A DNA stretch of 64,000 nt, from NCBI GenBank assembly GCA_002633005.1, contig NMRA01000186.1, positions 236,702-300,701 on the forward strand, in the 5' to 3' direction. The translations under genes were made by a program, and so were the position numbers. The notes beneath the pieces are model-generated. The model ran no database searches. It was not told the DNA's origin and worked only from the letters and a program-made list of their open reading frames with translations. Shown piece after piece: positions 58,543 through 64,000 of the stretch (its first letter is position 1; every line of letters starts with the position of its first letter). The DNA comes from Phoronis australis. Lineage: Eukaryota > Phoronida > Phoronidae.

Positions 58543-61500
58543 CTGCAAAGAAAACAAAGATATTCTTCTGGGTGCCATTGAATAGTTCATGTTGAGCAAA
58601 GGCAATAAGGAAGGCGATAGAACAGAGGTCGGAAGAAGGCTAATGGGGAAACCCGAATTTACTCGAGCACATAATAATGGACACATATTGAGTTCGCACG
58701 CGAATAGACTGGTAAAATTAAACAGTAATTTCGAGTGCAAAGACTAGACCCCGGGCCCTAATAAGCTAGTGGCTTTCCATTTTCATCTCATTCGAACAAT
58801 CAAGTGTAAACATGGAAACCGGAGCACTGCAAAAAGTGGGGGCTATAGCCCCCCTCCCACCCCAGCCCCCCATGGCGCGCCGCTCATGGTAAAGCTTCTC
58901 CTCATTATATGGTCTCCTTTCCTTTACATCCGTGTTTCATCGGATGTCCTTTGGGCACTGTCAAACAGCTAGAGACAAGAGGACTTTCTGGACTAACAAA
59001 GGTGTAATTTTTTAGAAATCGCAATTGTTAGTTTTGACAGTTTACGAGCACTTGAACACAATTTTAAATAGCAGCCGTTACCGTAACATCCCAGCATGTG
59101 CGGTCTCCACGTGTTCTCACTCACGCATTGATAATCTTTCGATATAGACCTATCGAAATGTTCGAACGGTTCTGTGCACTCAATGGTGACCACTGTCCAC
59201 AGGCCGTTGACAACGTTGGGTCTAATGGATGTTGGTTCCATGTCTCGCTCCTGATAGGTGATGGTTTGGTTGTCGGGTGAAACCGTGATGGTGCAATTTT
59301 CCCTTCCTGAGTGTAGTAAGAAGGTTTAAAACAACTGGACAAATATTCCTTTGAATAATTTCTCTGAGCTTTGGCCGTGAACAGTTTAGTTTATTGGGCT
59401 AAGATTCCAGACGTCAGCGAGATTCGGGTGGACATACAAATGTGCCCTCACTCACCTTCCGGACACATGTCCCTGAGGGCGAGCGCTATCGAAAAAAAAA
59501 CCCAGTAGGTATAAACGGCGCAATGACAACTTATCACTAGGGCGCACTGCAGTAGTCAGATGCTTCCAAAAATCGGCACCAAGGTTGGTTAAAAATAGGC
59601 ACGTCGCCTGGTGCATCCTGCGGTACACCTGACGTGCTTAGGCCGCTCGGTTGGGCCCACTGCACTTCAGTAAAGTCTTCAATCTTCCCACTTTTTCTGA
59701 TGAAATTGGCAACGCTATTGAATCTACTCGTTCTAGCCATTTTTACCAAACAAGTTAGGCCTTTGTGTTCATTGAGCAGTTTTTGTTGAAGACACGACTG
59801 TACTTTTTGTTTGACACCTTAATACAGACTCCCTCGTAGTGTCTGAACAATCTCTTTTCTTCAGGCATGCAGCAAAACACCGAGAAACATAACTAACAAA
59901 TTAGAACACTAGCTATATTTCGAAATTGCGTTTCCCCTCTATCTGCTGTCACCGTCTATTTCACTATTTATTTCGCTTCGCATATCTTCATCTCACTCAT
60001 TGCCCGATGATGAAACATGCGGTCTCGAAATATTGCCAGTGTTTTAATTTGTTTGTTTGTTATGTCACTCGGTGTTTTGCTTCATAGCTGCATGCCTGAA
60101 GAAAGGCGATTGTAAAGATACTACGAGTGGGTCTGTATTAAGCTGTAAAACAAAAAGTACAGTCTTGTCTTCAACGAAGTTTGTGTTAATGTTAACTATA
60201 CTGAGACCATCAAGCAGAATAAGCAGGGCAAATTTCCAAGAAAATTTTAGGAAGTTTCAGCTTCCAAGTCACACGACCCGTGACGTTTCAGTACTAAGAT
60301 AAGTTGCGCGCAGTGCCTAGTAATTTCTCGGATCACCTGCCGAATAGCCAGCTTGACTAGGCACAGAGGTTATTTGGAATCCGGTCTTGGCGCAATAGGA
60401 CTTTAAAAAAAGTTTTGTTTGTCTGCAAGTGCACGTTCTCTACCCACCACTAATTCAAGACCAAAGAGGTTCCTGAGTGACTGGAAACACGCGATTACGA
60501 GCAACAACAATGTCACATGGAGAAACGTTGTACAGGAGGAAACGACGACACTTCCCTTGTACCACACCCCTCCCATCGCCTCCTTTTGATGCGTCCACAT
60601 GTAAATATGTAGGTGCATATTGCCGTCTGCGTGGGCGTCCTTGGGTCTGGGCGTCAAGCGTCCGCTGTTGCTAAAGCCCTTAGAAGGGTAGTCATGAAAC
60701 CTAGGTCTTTCTATGGTGCTGAGGTACCAAGATAAATTTGGTTGCACTACTCACGTGCACACCTGTCTGCCGGCAAAACTAAATCCTTTCCTTCGCATCT
60801 GTGCTCGAATGTGTATTTCTCTTGCGAAAGACCGTACCCGTCCAAACAGGTGTAGTTAACAGTTTCGCCGTACAAAATATATGTTGGCGTCGGGGGATCA
60901 GATATGGCGTGCTCCAATGTCGGCACGTGACATCGTCTATCTAAACATAAAGAATGGAGAAATCGCAGAAGCCAGGCGTGAGTAGGGTCAGATCTAAATG
61001 GATTTCGTTTCTCCTACCGCAACAGTTAGTGCGCTCTCGCACTGCGGTTTATTTGCAATCCGATAAAACTTGTGTTTTTACTTGTGGAAAACTAAGTCTA
61101 TACGTCTAGCAGTCTGTCTGTGTGACTGGTTTTGTTGTTTCTCGTGTGATAAGTGCGCCTAGTCAGGAACCGACCATCATAAAAGTAATCTGAAGACGAC
61201 GAGAATCTTCTTGGTGTATCGGGGAAGCAGTTCGACGCTGTTCTGTTTAAGTAACTAAGTACTTTGTTTAATACGATCAATGTCCACAACACGTATTTCA
61301 GCTGTTTTTTATTCTTTACACGGAAGGGCCTCTGTGTTCCTTTTGCGTGGGGAAAAACTTCGAATGACACACAGGATTTTAGAGGCGCATGCGCCCTTAA
61401 CATACTCACCAGTACACGGAGGCGGTATCGTAGACAAGACGTTTCCATGTTTGTCACATTCCGTAGTCAGGTTCACAGCGTCCGCCGTCCAACTGTATCC

Positions 61501-63536
61501 ATGGTCACATCGCCACTCGACGGTGGAACTCAACGGCAACTCCAACGTACTGGTGTCGTTTTCTAGCGGAATCAACTTGCCGTTCACGAACACCGTGAAG
61601 TGAGGCAATTCAGGAAGCCGAACCAAACACGTCGTTGCTACAACGTGATATCACATGCACATTGCTTTCAGGTTATCTGAAGCGTAAACTTGGCTGAAGG
61701 AAGCCGCTAAGGAAAGGATGTTTCTCAGGTCCCCAAATTTTAGTCTGTACAACTTTCAGCTATTTTTGGCATGGAAACAAACCTTTGACAATGAATGTGT
61801 GCTGACCATTTGATAGACTGAGATGAGACCAATAGGTGTCAGTCTCATACATGTCACCTAATTAACAGGAAATACGTATTCAGTGCAACGAACGCCTATT
61901 GTTGCCGTTTCTGTAGTGCTACGGCGTAGCGCAAAAAAGCTACGGATTTTCGAATACGCATTTTTCCCGACGTTTACAGTTTTCAAACTTTTGCCTTGAC
62001 ATTTACAGGCAATCTTTTTTATGATCGACATATGTCCCGAATGATATATAATAGTTCGTGCGTCACAAGCTCGTTACCAGAGATGAAACATAATCTCATG
62101 ACACGAGTTCCAGTTGTTCGACAGGGCCAAAGGAGTTACCAAGGAGTATAACAACACTCCAGTTAAGACTGAGCCTTTAATAAGTAGGCCTAGCCTAGGT
62201 ACATGCATTGCATTTTGGCACTTGGCCATATTTTGACTAGTTTTCATCAGTGCTATCGTGTGCTATATGTTTTTTTACAAAAAAGACTGGTTAGAACAAA
62301 AATGGTTGACATGTATGCAGTCTTGCCAACAATCTAAAAGGACGAGTAGTATTTATCGACCTGATGGTAAATCAAGGGTACATTCTTCGGTGTCCGACGA
62401 AAACAATAAACTGACCACCCCATTATGTTCAGCACATCTGTCTACGAAATCGTCGTCTTCATTGATTGAGCTGCAGATTAAATACTCGTATCACTGCAAA
62501 AACAATTGATAACCTCTTTTTTCTTAGTTATTCAACCTAGTGGATACGGTGTTGGCGGTTGAACTCACGAAACAATTGCTCCACTGTAATCAAACGTGAT
62601 GTTCCAGGCGCGGATCCCGACCGAGGCCGCTACTTTAGGGGTCTGACCGGACCGGGCCGCGCCCAAATTCTCGACCACGTAAAGGAAAAACAATGTTTTC
62701 CCATTATTACATTCTGGTCATGACTCGGGTCAATGGCATATTCTTTGGTATTAGTGGTCATACAATACCTATGCATGCTGGAGGCGTCTTCAGGTGCTTC
62801 CATGCAGTCTGACATTTAAATACGAGGGTCTTGGAGTTCGTGTGCGTCCAGTAGGCGTTGGGGTCGCACGTAACGCTGACACTGGAGTTGAGAATCATCC
62901 AGTTGGGGCCGTCCGGTTCGAGGTGATGACCGTAGTTGTCGACCGCCACAAAATGCGGATACTTTTGCATCATAAAGCCGCACACCTCTATAAACCAATG
63001 AATGACGACATGTGACCTGCTTACGACTTTTAGCCAGGATGTTACGCCAAGACTTTTCAAACACCGGGATACTTTCGACCAGTGTCTCAACAAACGCAGC
63101 CCAAAAGGGGACTGTAACAGTACATATCTAGAAGCCGAGGCGTCCTCCATTGTAGACGCATGTCCAGATAGTAGTTCTAAATCTTATACACTTAAATGTA
63201 ATGACTATTTAGTTAAAAATGGCGCGTGAGCATGTTATGGTGGAGTAGGCCAACAAAGACCAATCTCCACATTACCAGTACTACTTTTTTAAATTTTTCA
63301 CTTACCCTTGCACATGGGTGGTATCTCCAACTCGCCAAGCGTGGAGCACTGTGCGGAAAAAGTGTTCTTGACACTCCTTCGAACAATAAATGTGGTATCC
63401 TCCGTATCCATACACTTGAAGTTCCACTCTCTGTCCACAGGAACTATTAGTCTGCTGTCGTCCATAACGCCCTGCCCATCCGCCAGATCGGTGACATTGT
63501 AGTTTAGCGAGGGTGGAATACGAACAATGCAATTTC
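57884..63536 (-). CDS. Multi-sushi (CCP) type I membrane protein, 3' part of the gene
   Basis: Six consecutive minus-strand exons join in frame: 63536-63306, 62987-62769, 61637-61410, 60940-60755, 59306-59082 and 58542-57884. The first five each encode one four-cysteine module of the sushi/CCP type. The last encodes a membrane span and cytoplasmic tail ending at TGA or TAA after DNSKRNM. Every junction is phase 1, the class expected of shuffled sushi exons. The modules are divergent: spacing between Cys 1 and Cys 2 is long, and the usual Trp before Cys 4 is clear only in two. The role is unknown. Sushi receptors commonly bind complement, cytokines or adhesion partners, but nothing here decides which. 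The signal peptide and any further modules lie beyond 64000. Confidence 0.83.
59082..59306 (-). CDS. Sushi-like module 5 (membrane-proximal)
   Basis: The exon follows ACTACACTCAG and ends at a weaker donor, GTAACGG. It reads NCTITVSPDNQTITYQER, then VVTIEC, DYQCVSENTWRP and MLGCY. It has four Cys, and the Trp between Cys 3 and Cys 4 is present. Sequons NCT and NQT. Confidence 0.78.
59903..60165 (+). repeat. Dispersed ~300 bp repeat (copy 2) in an intron of the sushi gene
   Basis: This copy matches 16560-16862 in the same plus orientation, antisense to the host gene here. See that entry for the shared words. The copies differ by many substitutions and small indels. Confidence 0.75.
60588..60680 (+). 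repeat. Short fragment of the CTCF-motif repeat's hairpin end
   Basis: GATGCGTCCACATGTAAATA, then TGTAGGTGCAT and TTGCCGTCTGCGTGGGCGTCC, repeats the hairpin and adjacent GCCGTC segment seen at 45967-46030 and, inverted, at 300-371. Only the terminal part is present, without the CCACTAG motif. Confidence 0.7.
60755..60940 (-). CDS. Sushi-like module 4
   Basis: The exon follows ATGTTTAG and ends at GTGAGTAG. It reads RRCHVPTLEHAISDP, then YGETVNYTCLDGYGLS, HRC and DRCA. The G-x-x-V-x-Y-x-C-x-x-G-Y stretch is the clearest sushi signature in the gene. It is the shortest module. Confidence 0.82.
61410..61637 (-). CDS. Sushi-like module 3
   Basis: The exon follows ACGTTGTAG and ends at GTGAGTATG. 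It reads TTCLVRLPELPHFTVFVNG, then TVEWRC, LTTEC and PPPCT. The sequons NDT and NLT are present. The GYSW loop is sushi-like; the Trp before Cys 4 is absent. Confidence 0.78.
62769..62987 (-). CDS. Sushi-like module 2
   Basis: The exon follows GGTTTATAG and ends at GTATTG. It reads VCGFMMQKYPHFVAVDNYG, then SSVSVTC, LVFKC, TAW and TPPAC, a good sushi pattern with the Trp between Cys 3 and Cys 4. One NSS sequon. Confidence 0.8.
63306..63536 (-). CDS. Sushi-like module 1 (most N-terminal seen)
   Basis: The exon follows acceptor TACTTCCAG and ends at GTAAGTG. It reads NCIVRIPPSLNYNVTDL, then REWNFKC, AQC and PPMCK: four cysteines in sushi order. NVT is an N-glycosylation sequon. The Trp before Cys 4 is missing. 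Confidence 0.75.
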
Positions 63537-64000
63537 CTGGAAGTAACTAATTCCACCGGTTACCTGCCAGCCCCAGGTAAAACCTTTAATGTTACCACCG
63601 ATGTATCTAGTATGTCGCAAGACGGACAATCTCAATTTCCCAAGAACAAATTTTGGGCACACTCCCAAAGCGACATTATACTCCGTTTTGTACTTTTCGC
63701 TCGTGTCCTGAGGAGGGACCAGACCCTTTCACTACCCCTTATTTGTCAATCAAAGACCTGATGTCATTTTAGCTGAGATTTTGCAAAATGGTTTACGCAG
63801 TTCAATTCTACACGTAGTTCTAGCGAGAGTTCATTTATGATGCAAAGCAGAAAGGTGCACTTTGCATCTGCTCAGCTGTCTATGTTAAACTTTTAATTGA
63901 ATTGCTGTGTAATTTAAGACCACTATCACGTTGATTCGATCTTGCAATGTTGCCGAATGCCATAGGCAATGCGTAAAAGTTCCATTTTCGAATTTCAAGT

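Noticed and set aside
59537-59749. Minus-strand 70-codon ORF MVKMARTSRFNSVANF... inside an intron of the sushi gene.
   Set aside because: No domain, no splice borders in phase with the neighbouring exons, and the exons on either side already join in phase without it.

Overview
This window is AT-rich, intron-rich animal DNA. It is clearly eukaryotic: genes are split by GT-AG introns, and there are many short inverted-repeat elements and minisatellites. The best-preserved gene encodes kinesin-1 heavy chain. Its N-terminus and stalk read closest, from memory, to molluscan (squid) kinesin, so a marine bilaterian, perhaps a lophotrochozoan, is the best guess. A hemichordate or cephalochordate cannot be excluded from sequence reading alone. 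No bacterial-style operons, CRISPR arrays or RNA genes were seen.

Layout. (1) 1-2521, minus strand: two exons of a lysosomal-type beta-galactosidase (GLB1, GH35) that runs off the left edge, mixed with a CTCF-motif-bearing repeat (1-372) and two inverted-repeat elements. (2) 4213-5645: an array rich in the palindrome GTACGTAC. (3) 7717-13750, plus strand: a mobile-element gene. It has a 5' Ser/Pro-rich ORF, repeated splice-site-bounded leader cassettes and a ~1008-codon transposase-like protein. That protein has one in-frame TGA and an intron, and ends in a Spindlin/Ssty-like Tudor domain. Its 3' end is duplicated by exactly 700 bp beside a single N. (4) 15558-41276, plus strand: the kinesin heavy chain gene. 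Twenty-one coding exons were placed, all in frame (966 codons plus 2 nt). Only the last few residues are unresolved, with two candidate terminal exons. (5) 45366-48031: a TTAA-flanked, Kolobok-like transposon with a THAP-domain ORF, carrying a nested second copy of the CTCF-motif repeat. (6) 48387-57883: intergenic or kinesin 3' region with TA-flanked, hAT-type and other inverted-repeat elements, including a ~472 bp near-complete hairpin. (7) 57884-63536, minus strand: the 3' part of a type I membrane protein with at least five divergent sushi/CCP modules, one transmembrane helix and a ~176-residue Ser/Asp-rich cytoplasmic tail. It runs off the right edge.

The three host genes (beta-galactosidase, kinesin-1, sushi receptor) show no evident functional link. 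The mobile DNA gives the window its interest: a transposase carrying a chromatin-reader-like domain, a dispersed repeat carrying insulator-like motifs, and several local duplications or insertions that touch kinesin splice sites. All database identities are recalled, not searched.
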